This document shows, one piece after another, positions 42,430 to 52,710 of a stretch of 64,000 bases of DNA. Under the pieces are notes generated by a model. It saw nothing but the letters and a program-made list of their open reading frames with translations. It searched no databases and had not been told where the DNA came from. Positions within the stretch are counted from its first letter, which is position 1. Each line of letters starts with the position of its first letter. This stretch comes from Desulfoluna spongiiphila (GTDB taxonomy: Bacteria > Desulfobacterota > Desulfobacteria > Desulfobacterales > Desulfolunaceae), in the NCBI RefSeq assembly GCF_900101345.1, contig NZ_FMUX01000012.1:124001-188000 (forward strand), written 5' to 3'. The position numbers were made by a program, and so were the translations under genes.

Positions 42430-45400
42430 CTAAACCGGTGCCGTGTTCAGCTCTTCAAATTCCGTGGGGAGTTCCTTGCCGCAGAGGTTGACGGAGACCA
42501 CCTTGGAGACGCCTTTTTTCTCCATGGTGACACCGATGAGGATGTCGGCGTGTTCCATGGTGATCTTGTTGTGGGTGATGACGAGGATCTGGGAGTTCTC
42601 GGCGATCATGGTCACCAGGTTGTTGAACCGCTGGACGTTGGCGTCGTCCAGGGGGGCGTCGATCTCGTCCATGACGCAGAAGGAGGAGGGCTTCAAAAGA
42701 AAAATAGAGAAGACAAAGGCGATGGCGGACAGGGCTTTTTCTCCGCCGGAGAGCAGGGAGAGGCGTGCCTGTTTTTTGCCCGGGGGCCGGATCATCAGCT
42801 CCACGCCGGTCTCCATGGGTTTGCCGGGTTCGGTGAGGACCAGGCGCGCGGAGCCTCCCTCAAAGAGGCGGGGGAAGATTTCGTCGAGCTTTTCGTTGAT
42901 GCGGTGGAAGGTGTCGATGAACCGCTCCTGGGTGATGCGGTTGATCTTGCGGATGATGGCCTCCAGGTCGTCCAGGGAGGAGGTGAGGTCTGCCTGTTGT
43001 TCCGTCAGGAAGCCGTGGCGTTCGTTGACCTCGTCGTATTGGGCCACGGCAGCGGGGTTGACGTCCCCCAGGCGGGATATTTTGCGCTTCAGCCCGGCCA
43101 GTTTGTCGGTGAGGCCTTTTTTCTCTGAGCGGCCTTCGAGCACGTCGTGGATCTGGTCCTCAAAGGCGGGAATGAGCTCGTCGATGGGGGCCCGGTACTG
43201 CTCGGAGACCCGTGTTTTGAGTTCTTCTCCCCGGGTGAGGACCCCTGCCAGCTCCACCTCTTCTTTTCTGAGGGTGTCGGAGAGCTCGTCGTGGAGTCCG
43301 GCCAGCTCCCGGGTTTCTTTCTCCTTTTCGGCCATGTCCGCCTCAAATCGGGCAAGGCGGTGGCGGGTGACGGCCAGGTTTTCTTCCTCCGCGGTGACTT
43401 TCTTAAAGGCCGTCTCAAGGCCCGCTTCCAGTTTGGCTGCCCGTTCCAGGCTGGCGGCGGACTCCCGGTTTTTCTTCTCGATGCCTTCGGTGAGTCGGCG
43501 GGTGAGCTCTTCGCCCTCCTTCAGAAAATCGGTGAGGCGTTTGAGGGTGCTTCGGTGGTTTTCGTGCCTGGCTTCTTCCCGGGCCAGGGAGAGCTTCAGT
43601 TCCACGATGGCCTGTTCGGCTTTTTCAAGGCTCTCCCTTGCCAGGGTGAGTTTTTCGTTTGTTGTCTCCTTCCCCTGGGCGAGGGCGGCAAGTTCTCCCT
43701 GGGCGGCGGCGAGCTGTTCACGTGTCCCGTCCATCTCCTCTTCCAGGTCCGCGAGGTCGCCTAAGAGCTGTTCGGTCTCCAGGTCCATGAGGGTGAGCTG
43801 CTTTTTGCCCTGCTTGATCTGTTCGTCGGCCAGGAGACACTCCCGCTCTTTTTCCGAGCGCATGCGCAGCAGGCCGCCCATTTCTGATTCCGCCTGTTTC
43901 AGGGCTTCCCGACGCGTGTCCAGCTCTGTCTGGATTCCGCTTCGGAGGTTGCGGGTCGTTGACAGGTCCGCTTCCATGGCGAACAGTTTTTCCTCGGCCT
44001 CGGCCATGTCGGAGCGCCGTTTGAGAAGGGAGGCGGAGGCACCGGGCGTACCGGCTACGACGGCTCCTGAAAAGTCCACGAGGCTGCCGTCCCGGGTGGC
44101 AACGGCCACCCAGTGGTCGGTGGCTTCCCGGGCCGCTGCGGCTGTGGCAAGGTCTTCGGCCACAAACAGCCGGGAGAGAAGGGCGGGCAGGGGGGCTTTC
44201 AAGGGGCCGTCGACGACGATGAGATCGGCCAGGGCCCGGCAGCCCGGCAGGGGCGCTCCGTCATAGGCGGACATCGCCTCATTGCCCGGGGGGAGGAATC
44301 CGCAGCGGCTGGCGCTTTTATCCTCCATGGCCTGTGCCCCTTGAAGGGCGGTGTCCCGGGAATCTACCAGAATATGGGTGAGGAGGCTCCCCAGGGCAGT
44401 TTCGGCAGCGGCTTCATACCCTTTTTCCACCTGGAGGAGGTCCGCCACCACCCCCTGGGAGGCAGAGCCCAGGGCATCCAGGTGGTCCATGCCTTCCTTG
44501 ACGCCGTCTCCGTATCCGTCCAGGTTGCGGACCATGGCCTGCATGGTATCAAGGTAGGAGCGGACGCGGCTCTCTTCAATCTCTTTGCCCTTGATGGCCT
44601 CGTCCATTCCGGCGGCGTCCCGTTTAAGGGCGTTGATGCTGTCCCGAAGATCATCCAGATGGTCCCGGAGTTCGGTGGTCTGGTCTTTAAGCTCCGTCAT
44701 CTCGCCTTCGAGGGCGTGTCCTTTTTCCGTTGCCGAGGTCAGGGCTGTTCTGGCGGTGGCCAGGTCTTCGTCCCGCCGTTTGAGTTTCCGGTCGGCGGTT
44801 TCATGGAGCTTTTCCGCGGAGGTATAGGCATGGCGCACCGAGGCTTCACGGGCCACAAGGGCCATGTGGCGGGAGGAGGCGCTGTGGCTCTCTTTTTCAA
44901 GGGTGGTGAGGTGGGCCCTGACGGTGTTTTTCCGGCTTTCGGCTGCCTCCATCTGCTTGTCCAGGTCGGTGACCACCTGGTCGAGGTCTCCGTGGGCAAG
45001 GCGCAGAGAGCGGATCTCTTCGGTGAGTTCCCGGTTCTTGTGACCGGACTCTGCCAGGTGGCGGGTGTCTTCGGTAACCTCGGTTTCCAGGGTGGCAGCT
45101 TTGTCCCGCTGGTGGCTGATTTCGTTTTCGTCCCGGTCGGCGAGGCGCTTCAGTTCGAAGATTTTTTGATTGTGGACTTCGATGGTGTCCGTGGTCTCCT
45201 GGGTGTGGAGCTTGAGGCGGGCCATGGCGCTTGAAAGGGCGTCCCGTTTGGTCACCGCGGCTTTGGTGCGCTCCTTGGTTCGCTCTGTGGAGGAGACCAA
45301 CTCTTTGGCTTTTCGGCCCAGCTGGAGGTACTCCACCCCGGAGAGAATGAGGTCCAGGTCCCGGATGCCCTGCTGGAGTTCTTTGAAGAGCAGGGCCTTT

Positions 45401-46038
45401 TTTGCCTGTCGTTTGAGGGAGGCCAGCTGGTTTGAAAGCTCTGCGAGGATGTCGCCCACGCGTTCCAGGTTTTCCCGGGTGGACTTGATCTTGGACTCGG
45501 TGTCCCGCTTGCGCGCCTTGTATTTGGTGACGTCTGCGGCCTCTTCGATGAAGACCCGACGCTCTTCGGGGCTGGCGTCGGTGAGGGCGCCGATGTTGCC
45601 CTGCTGGATCACGGCAAAGGCGTTTTTGCCGGTGCCGGTGCCGAGAAAAAGGGTCTGGATGTCCTTCAGGCGGGCGGGCTGCCGGTTGATGAGGTAGTTG
45701 CTCTCGCCGGTGCGGAAGATGCGCCGGGTGACGGTGATCTCGCTGTATTCGTTGAAGGGCCCCACCACGCTGCCGTCTTCGTTGTCGATGGTGAGGGAGA
45801 CCTCGGCCATGTTCATGGGGGCGTTTCCGGCGGATCCGGCAAAGATGATGTCTTCAGAGGTTTTTCCCCGGAGTTTGCGGACGTTCTGCTCGCCCATGAC
45901 CCACCTTAAGGCATCCACCACGTTGCTCTTGCCGCATCCGTTGGGACCGACCACCCCTGTGGTTCCGGGGGGGAACACAATGCGTGTTTTTCCCATAAAC
46001 GATTTGAACCCGGTGATCTCGAGTTTTTTGAGCTTCAT
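42430..46038 (-). CDS. smc: Chromosome segregation protein SMC
   Basis: SMC dimers organise and separate chromosomes with ScpAB. The 1202-aa product has head motif GPNGCGKSNVVDALRWVMGE at the start. Long coiled coils run about residues 170-500 and 660-1000 around a hinge near 520-650 (YGDGVKEGMDHLDALG). The C-terminal head has LSGGEKALSAIAFVF signature and Walker B CVMDEIDAPLDD. Length and order are normal. ScpA/B are not in the window. Confidence 0.96.
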   Translation of the reverse strand: MKLKKLEITGFKSFMGKTRIVFPPGTTGVVGPNGCGKSNVVDALRWVMGEQNVRKLRGKTSEDIIFAGSAGNAPMNMAEVSLTIDNEDGSVVGPFNEYSEITVTRRIFRTGESNYLINRQPARLKDIQTLFLGTGTGKNAFAVIQQGNIGALTDASPEERRVFIEEAADVTKYKARKRDTESKIKSTRENLERVGDILAELSNQLASLKRQAKKALLFKELQQGIRDLDLILSGVEYLQLGRKAKELVSSTERTKERTKAAVTKRDALSSAMARLKLHTQETTDTIEVHNQKIFELKRLADRDENEISHQRDKAATLETEVTEDTRHLAESGHKNRELTEEIRSLRLAHGDLDQVVTDLDKQMEAAESRKNTVRAHLTTLEKESHSASSRHMALVAREASVRHAYTSAEKLHETADRKLKRRDEDLATARTALTSATEKGHALEGEMTELKDQTTELRDHLDDLRDSINALKRDAAGMDEAIKGKEIEESRVRSYLDTMQAMVRNLDGYGDGVKEGMDHLDALGSASQGVVADLLQVEKGYEAAAETALGSLLTHILVDSRDTALQGAQAMEDKSASRCGFLPPGNEAMSAYDGAPLPGCRALADLIVVDGPLKAPLPALLSRLFVAEDLATAAAAREATDHWVAVATRDGSLVDFSGAVVAGTPGASASLLKRRSDMAEAEEKLFAMEADLSTTRNLRSGIQTELDTRREALKQAESEMGGLLRMRSEKERECLLADEQIKQGKKQLTLMDLETEQLLGDLADLEEEMDGTREQLAAAQGELAALAQGKETTNEKLTLARESLEKAEQAIVELKLSLAREEARHENHRSTLKRLTDFLKEGEELTRRLTEGIEKKNRESAASLERAAKLEAGLETAFKKVTAEEENLAVTRHRLARFEADMAEKEKETRELAGLHDELSDTLRKEEVELAGVLTRGEELKTRVSEQYRAPIDELIPAFEDQIHDVLEGRSEKKGLTDKLAGLKRKISRLGDVNPAAVAQYDEVNERHGFLTEQQADLTSSLDDLEAIIRKINRITQERFIDTFHRINEKLDEIFPRLFEGGSARLVLTEPGKPMETGVELMIRPPGKKQARLSLLSGGEKALSAIAFVFSIFLLKPSSFCVMDEIDAPLDDANVQRFNNLVTMIAENSQILVITHNKITMEHADILIGVTMEKKGVSKVVSVNLCGKELPTEFEELNTAPV

Positions 46039-46450
46039 TGGTGGTGATGTTTCCGTGGGGTTGGCGGAATGAGCGGCTCAGATTGTGGGAGCCTGTCGAA
46101 CCGAAGGGTTGCTGCCGTTACGTCAGCTATCACATATCATTCCGCCGTGGGGATGTAAAGCTGGCGGAAACGCCTGAATCCCTTCGATGATTTTTTGAAA
46201 TACCCTGGCTTCGGGTGTGGCGGGACAGGCCAATTATATGGATTGGTTCTTGCATCCTCTTTTAACTGTCTGCTATAGCAATACTTAATAATGCAGGGCG
46301 GAATGTATTGTGCCTGCTGCTAAGACGGGCCCCACACGCTTCGGATGTGTGCGGCTTTTTTCTATGATGTCGACAGGGGCGATGATGACTCGCCCTTATA
46401 TACGGATCGGCCTGTGCCCGCCGAATCGAGCGATTATAACGGAGACACTT
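46039..46450. other. Divergent spacer between smc and PPi-PFK
   Basis: These 412 bp hold promoters for both directions by position. There is a hairpin GACGGGCCCCAC...GTGTGCGG-like region near 46325-46350. I see no gene of its own. Confidence 0.4.
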
Positions 46451-48529
46451 ATGTGTGAAAAACCTCTGATGAGCCTGGATGACCTCCTTATAAACGACTG
46501 TGCCAAACAGATCATTGACGGAGACAGCCTGGATGTCATGGAGCGACGAGCGTACACCCCGCCTATGTGCGAGGTGTTTAGAAACGGGCCCACAGCCCTG
46601 GAACCCCAGAACCAGTACCGGTTTGACATCAATGTCGCTGCACGGGAACAGCTGCCGCACCTGATCGAGAACCGGGTCGAGAAGGTGGTGACGGCGTCCG
46701 GGCAGCAGGTTGAAGGGTACAGTCGCCCCAGGACCATCGGCATCGTCTTTTCCGGCGGACCGGCCCCCGGGGGGCACAACGTCATTGCCGGGTTGTACGA
46801 CGCAGCCAAAAAAGCGAACCCTGAAAACAAGGTGTACGGGTTCATCCTCGGCCAGGACGGGATCATCGAGGGCAACGTCTGCGAGCTTACCGACGAGAGG
46901 GTCAACCAGTACCGGAACCTGGGCGGTTTCTGCATGATCAAGACCGGCCGCACCAAGATCGATACCCGCACCAAGATGCGCCTGTCCATCGGCACCTGCA
47001 AAAAGCTGGGGCTCGACGCCCTGGTGGTGGTGGGGGGCGACGACTCCAATACCAACGCCGCCTTTATGGCAGAGGCCATGAAGGACGAAGGCATTCAGGT
47101 GATCGGGGTGCCCAAGACCATCGACGGCGACATTCAGGTGAAAGATTCCGAAGGAAAGAGCCTTTGCGCCATCTCCTTCGGGTTCCACAGCGCCGCCCGC
47201 TCCTTTGCCCGGAATATCGGGGATCTCTGCACCGACGGCAGCTCCGATGTCAAGTACTGGCATTTCTGCAAGGTCATGGGCCGTGTGGCCAGCCACCTTG
47301 CCCTGGAGGTCTCCCTTCAAACCCACGCCAACCTTACCCTCATCGGCGAAGACCTGGCAGAGTATGTGGATCAGGAGCGCGTCGAAAAAGCCCGTACCGA
47401 AGGCACCGTGGACTACACCGCCTACGGCATGACCCTGCGTCACCTCTCACGGGTGGTCTGCGACGCCATTGTCCGGCGGGCTGCCGTAGGTAAAAACTAC
47501 GGCGTGGTGGTCATCCCCGAAGGGGTTCTGGAGTTCATCAACGAGGTCCAGGTGTTCATCATCAAACTCAACACCATCATCTCCGAGTACAACGATGTCC
47601 ACGATACGGATTTCCATTCGGACTTCAGGAGCCTGGACGACAAGCTTGAGTACCTGAGGCGCCTGGTGCGGGGGATCCGTAAAATGGGGCCCGAGACCAT
47701 CTGGAACGCCAGGGACGACGAACTTTTCAGCGACATCCCCGAATTTTTCAAGGCGGGGCTCCTCATGGAGCGGGACAGCCACGGCAACTTCCAGTTCTCC
47801 CAGGTGGAGACCGACCGGGTCATCCTGGAACTCGTCAAGGACTACCTGGGCATTCTCAAGGAGAAGGGACGCTACAAGGTGGGCATCGAAGATACCTACT
47901 TTACCAACACCCTTGCCCGGGCCGGCCTCAGCGCGGAGTCTTACGGGCCGGTTATTTTCCGGAATTACGGGGTGGGGCGTTTTCTCCTCGTCAAGGAGGA
48001 GCTGATCTCCCTCAAGACCCTGAAACAGGCCCTGGTGAAGGCAGAGCTCATGGAAGAAGAGGACCCGGTTCCGGCGGCCATCATAAAGATCTACGAAAAA
48101 TCCGTTCCGAACCTCAAGGTCCAGACCCATTTTTACGGTTATGACGGACGGGGTTCTGATCCCACGAAGTTTGACTGCACCTACACGTACAACCTGGGTC
48201 TCACCGCCTTCAGCCTTATTGCCGGGGGCAGCACCGGTCAGATGGTGGGGATCCGGAACCTCGAAAAATCCTTTGAGTCCTGGGAACCCCTGGGGATTCC
48301 CATTGCCCCCCTTATGCACCTGGAAGAGCGGGGCGGAAAAATGAAGCTTGTACTGGAAAAGAGCGTGGTGGAGCTGGACTCCAACGCCTTTCGCCTGGTC
48401 AAGGCCATGCGGGAAAAATGGATGGCCGCCGCTCCGGGGCCGGACAGGTACCGCAAGCCCGGGGCCATTCGGTTCAGGGGGGACCTGGAAGAGGACAAGC
48501 CCATGACCCTCAGCCTGAACTCCTTGTAG
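46451..48529 (+). CDS. PPi-dependent 6-phosphofructokinase, long form
   Basis: It phosphorylates fructose-6-P using pyrophosphate, reversibly, in glycolysis and gluconeogenesis. At 692 aa it has the long architecture seen in plant-type and some bacterial PFPs. Motifs are GIVFSGGPAPGGHNVIAG, VVGGDDSNTNA (Asp in the GGDD motif favours PPi over ATP), PKTIDGDIQ with catalytic TIDGD, and MGRVASHLALE. The ATG at 46451 has GGAG 6 nt upstream. Monocistronic with its own terminator. PPi use saves energy, common in anaerobes. Confidence 0.92.
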   Translation: MCEKPLMSLDDLLINDCAKQIIDGDSLDVMERRAYTPPMCEVFRNGPTALEPQNQYRFDINVAAREQLPHLIENRVEKVVTASGQQVEGYSRPRTIGIVFSGGPAPGGHNVIAGLYDAAKKANPENKVYGFILGQDGIIEGNVCELTDERVNQYRNLGGFCMIKTGRTKIDTRTKMRLSIGTCKKLGLDALVVVGGDDSNTNAAFMAEAMKDEGIQVIGVPKTIDGDIQVKDSEGKSLCAISFGFHSAARSFARNIGDLCTDGSSDVKYWHFCKVMGRVASHLALEVSLQTHANLTLIGEDLAEYVDQERVEKARTEGTVDYTAYGMTLRHLSRVVCDAIVRRAAVGKNYGVVVIPEGVLEFINEVQVFIIKLNTIISEYNDVHDTDFHSDFRSLDDKLEYLRRLVRGIRKMGPETIWNARDDELFSDIPEFFKAGLLMERDSHGNFQFSQVETDRVILELVKDYLGILKEKGRYKVGIEDTYFTNTLARAGLSAESYGPVIFRNYGVGRFLLVKEELISLKTLKQALVKAELMEEEDPVPAAIIKIYEKSVPNLKVQTHFYGYDGRGSDPTKFDCTYTYNLGLTAFSLIAGGSTGQMVGIRNLEKSFESWEPLGIPIAPLMHLEERGGKMKLVLEKSVVELDSNAFRLVKAMREKWMAAAPGPDRYRKPGAIRFRGDLEEDKPMTLSLNSL

Positions 48530-48626
48530 TTCGTGGCCTGAAATAGGAAAAACTGTTCGTAGCGATCCTGCCGGGGCGACCTGTAGCCTTTGTTAGCCGG
48601 GTACGGCAGTACAGGAAGAATATGAA

Positions 48627-48664
48627 AGCCCCTGGAACCGGTTTGGTCTCAGGGGCTTTTTTTT
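48627..48664 (+). terminator. Rho-independent terminator after PPi-PFK
   Basis: AGCCCCTG and CAGGGGCT form an 8-bp stem with a 15-nt loop, followed by eight T. Beyond, to 49148, I see no gene other than a promoter-like site. Confidence 0.85.
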
Positions 48665-48901
48665 GCCCTGAAATCCTGCAATTAAGGGTGTTCTGTGGGG
48701 AGGCGACGGTGCCTTTTTTCTTTGTGACGCCCGTTGCTGGAAGGCGCGTGGGCTTGCCCTGGTCGGCGTTGCTGAATCACGGCGTCGTCGAAAAAATAAA
48801 ACACGGGTCCGGCTTTGGTTTTCAAGGCTTTTATAGCTTTCGAAAAATGGAGTGGCAGCTTGCTTAACGATACGAAAGCAGCCCGGGTTCGAGCTTTATT
48901 C

Positions 48902-48930
48902 TTGACATTTTTGGGGGGGCTTTATAGGTT
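48902..48930 (+). promoter_or_regulatory. Sigma70-like promoter upstream of pxpA
   Basis: TTGACA (48902-48907), 17 bp including a G run, then TAGGTT (48925-48930). The leader to pxpA would be about 215 nt. Confidence 0.4.
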
Positions 48931-49148
48931 CCGACTTACTAAATTCGATAAATATATATAAAAACAGTAGCCGATTCCTTCTCCTGTGCTTTCGCATTGT
49001 TTGATTCGTTTAACGTGTGGGCATGGGTTTTGTGCGTCTGTCGTGCAAAAAGGAGCCAGGATCCATCCGTGTGTCCTGCGGTTTGAGAATGATTTGACTT
49101 CAATGCATTGCCTGCTCCGGTTCGGGCGGGCAGGCAGGAGCGATACCC

Positions 49149-49913
49149 ATGACATCCATTGATTTGAACTGCGACATGGGCGAGAGTTTTGGCTCGTATC
49201 GCATCGGCGCCGACGACGCGGTGATGCCCCATATCACATCAGCAAATATTGCCTGCGGCTGGCACGCCGGAGATCCGTCCGTGATGGATCGAACCGTGAG
49301 AATGGCGGTTGAACAGGGCGTCAAGGCCGGGGCTCACCCGGGATATCCCGACCTCATGGGGTTCGGGCGGCGCTTTATGGATCTCTCCTTTGACGAGCTT
49401 TGCAACGGCATCGTCTATCAGGTGGGCGCGTTAAGGGGATTCTGTCTGGCCCACGGCACCGATATCAGCCATGTGAAACCCCACGGGGCCCTTTACAACA
49501 ACGCCATGGTCAATGAGACCGTCGCCCGGGGCATTGCCGAAGGCGTGGCCCGCATCGACGCCGGGATTCCCGTTTTTGTCCTGGCCGGGGCCAAGGGTCG
49601 GAACATGGCCCGGACCTGCCGCGAGAACGGCTTGCGTGTGGTCCTGGAAGCCTTTCCCGACAGGGCGTACACCCCTGAGGGGAACCTGGCGCCGCGCAGC
49701 ATGGAGGGGGCGGTGAAGACCGACCCTTCGGAGATCGCCGACCGGGCCCTCATGATGGCCGAAGAGCAGCGGGTGGTGGACACCGACGGCAATACCATCG
49801 AGATCGAGGCGGAGACCCTCTGCCTTCATGGGGATACGCCGGAAGCGGCCATCCTGGTCCGCTCCATTCGCAGCACACTTGAAGCCTCAGGGATTATCGT
49901 AAAAGCAGTATGA
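49149..49913 (+). CDS. pxpA: 5-oxoprolinase subunit A (LamB/YcsF family)
   Basis: PxpABC hydrolyses 5-oxo-L-proline to glutamate with ATP. The 254-aa A subunit shows the family start IDLNCDMGESFG, then ITSANIACGWHAGDP, AHPGYPDLMGFGRR, HVKPHGALYNN, and LCLHGDTPEA near the end. It overlaps pxpB by 4 nt (ATGA), the first of two such couplings. Confidence 0.95.
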   Translation: MTSIDLNCDMGESFGSYRIGADDAVMPHITSANIACGWHAGDPSVMDRTVRMAVEQGVKAGAHPGYPDLMGFGRRFMDLSFDELCNGIVYQVGALRGFCLAHGTDISHVKPHGALYNNAMVNETVARGIAEGVARIDAGIPVFVLAGAKGRNMARTCRENGLRVVLEAFPDRAYTPEGNLAPRSMEGAVKTDPSEIADRALMMAEEQRVVDTDGNTIEIEAETLCLHGDTPEAAILVRSIRSTLEASGIIVKAV

Positions 49914-50641
49914 GTACTTATGAAGAGTTGCAGCCTGACGGGCTGCTGGACGAACCGATATTCCGGCGCGTTGGCGACCGGGGGCTTCTCATGGAGCTAT
50001 CCGCTACCATTGACCTCCAGGCCAGCCAGAAGATCCGCGCGCTGTGCGGGTCCCTTGCGATTTGTGCGCCGGTGGGCGTTGTGGAGGTCATTCCTACCTA
50101 TCGCTCGCTGATTGTCGTTTACGATCCCTTGAAAACGGGCACGGCGCCACTCGAACGATACCTTAGGGCCCTTGAAAAGAGGCTGGGCAACGCCGAGGCC
50201 CCGGAGCCCCATGTGGTGGATGTGCCGGTGTGTTACGGGGGCGCCTTTGGAGAGGATCTTGATTACGTGGCCTCGTACAACGGGCTCTCCGCCGAAGAGG
50301 TGATCCGGATTCACGCCGAACCCCTCTACCCGGTCTACATGCTGGGATTTACGCCGGGGTTTCCCTATCTTGGGGGGCTCTCCGAGAAGATCCACACACC
50401 GCGCCTGGCCACACCCCGCACCAAGGTTCCGGCGGGGTCTGTGGGGATCGCCAACAACCAGACCGGGATTTACCCCATCGAGAGCCCCGGGGGCTGGCAG
50501 CTCATCGGTCGGTGCCCCATTCGCCTCTTTGACCTGAACCGGAGAGACCCTTTTTATATCAAGGCGGGGGACCTGTTGCGGTTTGTTCCCGTCTCCTGCG
50601 AAGAGTTCGCGGCCATGGAATCCGGGGAGGTGAGGGCATGA
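49910..50641 (+). CDS. pxpB: 5-oxoprolinase subunit B (KipI family)
   Basis: The 243-aa carboxyltransferase-like subunit has VIPTYRSLIVVYDP, VCYGGAFGEDLDYVA, YMLGFTPGFPYLGGL and PRTKVPAGSVGIANNQTGIYP. It overlaps pxpA and pxpC by 4 nt each, so the three are coupled as one complex. Confidence 0.95.
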   Translation: MSTYEELQPDGLLDEPIFRRVGDRGLLMELSATIDLQASQKIRALCGSLAICAPVGVVEVIPTYRSLIVVYDPLKTGTAPLERYLRALEKRLGNAEAPEPHVVDVPVCYGGAFGEDLDYVASYNGLSAEEVIRIHAEPLYPVYMLGFTPGFPYLGGLSEKIHTPRLATPRTKVPAGSVGIANNQTGIYPIESPGGWQLIGRCPIRLFDLNRRDPFYIKAGDLLRFVPVSCEEFAAMESGEVRA

Positions 50642-51597
50642 GTGCATCCGTTGCTGTTTTCAGGGTCAAAGAGCCCGGCCCCATGACCACGGTTCAGGAT
50701 CTGGGTCGATACGGGTATCAGCGTTTTGGCGTGCCCCCTTCAGGTGCCCTGGATACCCGGGCGGCTGTTCTTGCAAATCTTCTGGTGGGCAACCCGGACG
50801 GTGCCGCTGTTCTGGAGATGACCTTTTGCGGCGCCACCCTTGAGATCCTCTCTCCCTGCACCCTGGCCCTTGCCGGGGCCACCATGGCAGTGACGGTCAA
50901 CGGAACCCCCATGCCTTGCTGGCGATCCTTTTCCGTTTCGCCCGGCGATGTGGTGGCCGTTGGCATGGCGTCTTCAGGCTGTCGCGGTTACCTGGCCCTT
51001 TGCGGGGGCATTGATGTGCCCGAGGTCATGGGCAGCCGCAGCTGCTATGTGGGGGGAAAGTTCGGAGGATACGATGGCCGGGCCCTGGCCCACGGCGACG
51101 TGATCCGTGGGTTTGCTCCTGAAAGAGATAAACCCCATCGGCAGATCCCCGAGGCCTTCAGGCCCGTTTATGGCTCGTCCATCGAGCTTCGGGCGGTGGC
51201 AGGTCCCCAGGATGATTTTTTTAATGAGGGACTGGACCTTTTTTTCAGCCGGGAGTTTACCGTCACCAACCAGGCAAACCGCATGGGATATCGCCTGGAA
51301 GGGCCCAAAGTACTTCGAAAAGAGGGGATGCCCAAAAGCATCATCTCCGAGCCCAGCCTCCCGGGTGGCGTTCAGGTGCCCGAAGGGGGGGACCCCATTA
51401 TCCTGCTCCGGGAGCAGACCGTGGGGGGCTACGCCAAGATCGCCTCGGTGATCTCCGACGATATTTCCCGGGTGGCCCAGGCGCTGCCCGGACAGACGAT
51501 CCGATTTCAGAGAGTGTCCGTGGAGGAGGCCCACAAAATCACCGTGGCAGACCACGAGACGCTTTTGGCCCTTAAAGGGATGGATTTGGCCCTGTAA
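50638..51597 (+). CDS. pxpC: 5-oxoprolinase subunit C (KipA family)
   Basis: The 319-aa subunit has the biotin-dependent-carboxylase-like fold: GPMTTVQDLGRYGYQRFGVP, then ALDTRAAVLANLLVGNPDGAAVLE, and later NRMGYRLEG and RVAQALPGQTIRFQ. It ends the pxp set; the TRAP genes start 129 nt later on the same strand. Confidence 0.95.
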   Translation: MSASVAVFRVKEPGPMTTVQDLGRYGYQRFGVPPSGALDTRAAVLANLLVGNPDGAAVLEMTFCGATLEILSPCTLALAGATMAVTVNGTPMPCWRSFSVSPGDVVAVGMASSGCRGYLALCGGIDVPEVMGSRSCYVGGKFGGYDGRALAHGDVIRGFAPERDKPHRQIPEAFRPVYGSSIELRAVAGPQDDFFNEGLDLFFSREFTVTNQANRMGYRLEGPKVLRKEGMPKSIISEPSLPGGVQVPEGGDPIILLREQTVGGYAKIASVISDDISRVAQALPGQTIRFQRVSVEEAHKITVADHETLLALKGMDLAL

Positions 51598-51726
51598 CGG
51601 GGCGGGCTCCGTATAGACATGAGATGACGAACCAGAGCCCTGTGTGACCGTAGTCGATGCATACGCGAAGCGATGCGTCGGGAAGAATGAACCCATTAAA
51701 CTGAGCATTTAAGGAGTGTTTGATTC

Positions 51727-52707
51727 ATGAAGAGTATAAAGACACTGTTCGTTGTGACGATTTTCGTCCTTTTAACCAGCAGCGCCGCCATGGCCGAAGC
51801 CATCAAGCTGGATTTGAACGCCGTTTACGGCGCCACCAGCTTTCATACCCAGGGCGCCATGGATTTTGCCAAACGTGTTGAAGCCCACTCCAACGGTTCT
51901 GTTCTCATCACGGTTCATCCCGGCGGCAGCCTGGGCTTCAAAGGCCCTGAACTGCTGAAAGTGGTCAAAGACGGTCAGGTGCCCATGTCGGACATCCTCA
52001 TGGGTGTGGTGGCCGGAAGTTCCCATGCCTTTGGCATCAGCTCCCTTCCCCGCCTGGTCAAGTCCTATGACGAAGCCAGGGCCCTTTATGTCGATTCCAG
52101 GCCCCTTTATGAAAAATCCGCCCGCAGGTGGAACCAGAAGCTTCTCTATGCCGCGCCCTGGCCTCCCAGCGGCCTCATCACCAAAAAAGCCATCGTCACC
52201 CGCGCAGACATCAAGGGCATCAAGACCCGGACCTATGACAAGAACGGTGCCGAGTTCCTTCGCGCCCTGGGCGCCATGCCCCTGTCCATGCCCTGGGGCG
52301 AAGTGTATGCTTCCCTTCGTACCGGCATGATCGACTCGGTCCTGACCTCCTCCGAATCCGCCAAGAATGGAAAATTCTGGGAAGTCCTCAGCCACTTTGA
52401 GCCCATCAACTACGCCTATCCCTTGAACATGGTCACCATCAACCTCGATTACTGGAATGCCCTGTCCGGCGACCAGCAGGAAGCCATGCTGAAAGCCGCG
52501 TCCGAAACCGAGGCAGCCCAGTGGAAAGCCTCCCAGGCGCGAAGCGAAGAGGCCCTGAAGGCCATCGCAGCCGAGGGCATCACCGTGACCCCCGAGAGCC
52601 CCGAGCTCACCGCCGAGCTGGATGCCGCCGCCCGCGAAATCCAGAAGAAGTTTCTCAAGAAGGCTAAAAAAGCCGAGAAGGCCCTTTTAAACACATACGT
52701 AAAGTAG
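51727..52707 (+). CDS. TRAP transporter solute-binding protein DctP (pxp-linked)
   Basis: The 326-aa periplasmic binder has a signal peptide ending MAEAIKL. It keeps HTQGAMDFAKRVEAHSNGSV, VHPGGSLGFKGPELL and the KGIKTRTYDKNGAEFLRALG segment with the conserved ligand arginine. AAGGAG is 10 nt upstream. Sequence differs strongly from the first DctP, fitting another ligand. The pxpABC context suggests 5-oxoproline or a related amino acid derivative. Confidence 0.9.
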   Translation: MKSIKTLFVVTIFVLLTSSAAMAEAIKLDLNAVYGATSFHTQGAMDFAKRVEAHSNGSVLITVHPGGSLGFKGPELLKVVKDGQVPMSDILMGVVAGSSHAFGISSLPRLVKSYDEARALYVDSRPLYEKSARRWNQKLLYAAPWPPSGLITKKAIVTRADIKGIKTRTYDKNGAEFLRALGAMPLSMPWGEVYASLRTGMIDSVLTSSESAKNGKFWEVLSHFEPINYAYPLNMVTINLDYWNALSGDQQEAMLKAASETEAAQWKASQARSEEALKAIAAEGITVTPESPELTAELDAAAREIQKKFLKKAKKAEKALLNTYVK

Positions 52708-52710
52708 ATC

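Noticed and set aside
48880..48900. tRNA T-loop (GGTTCGAG)
   Set aside because: No acceptor stem, anticodon arm or CCA context can be drawn around it.
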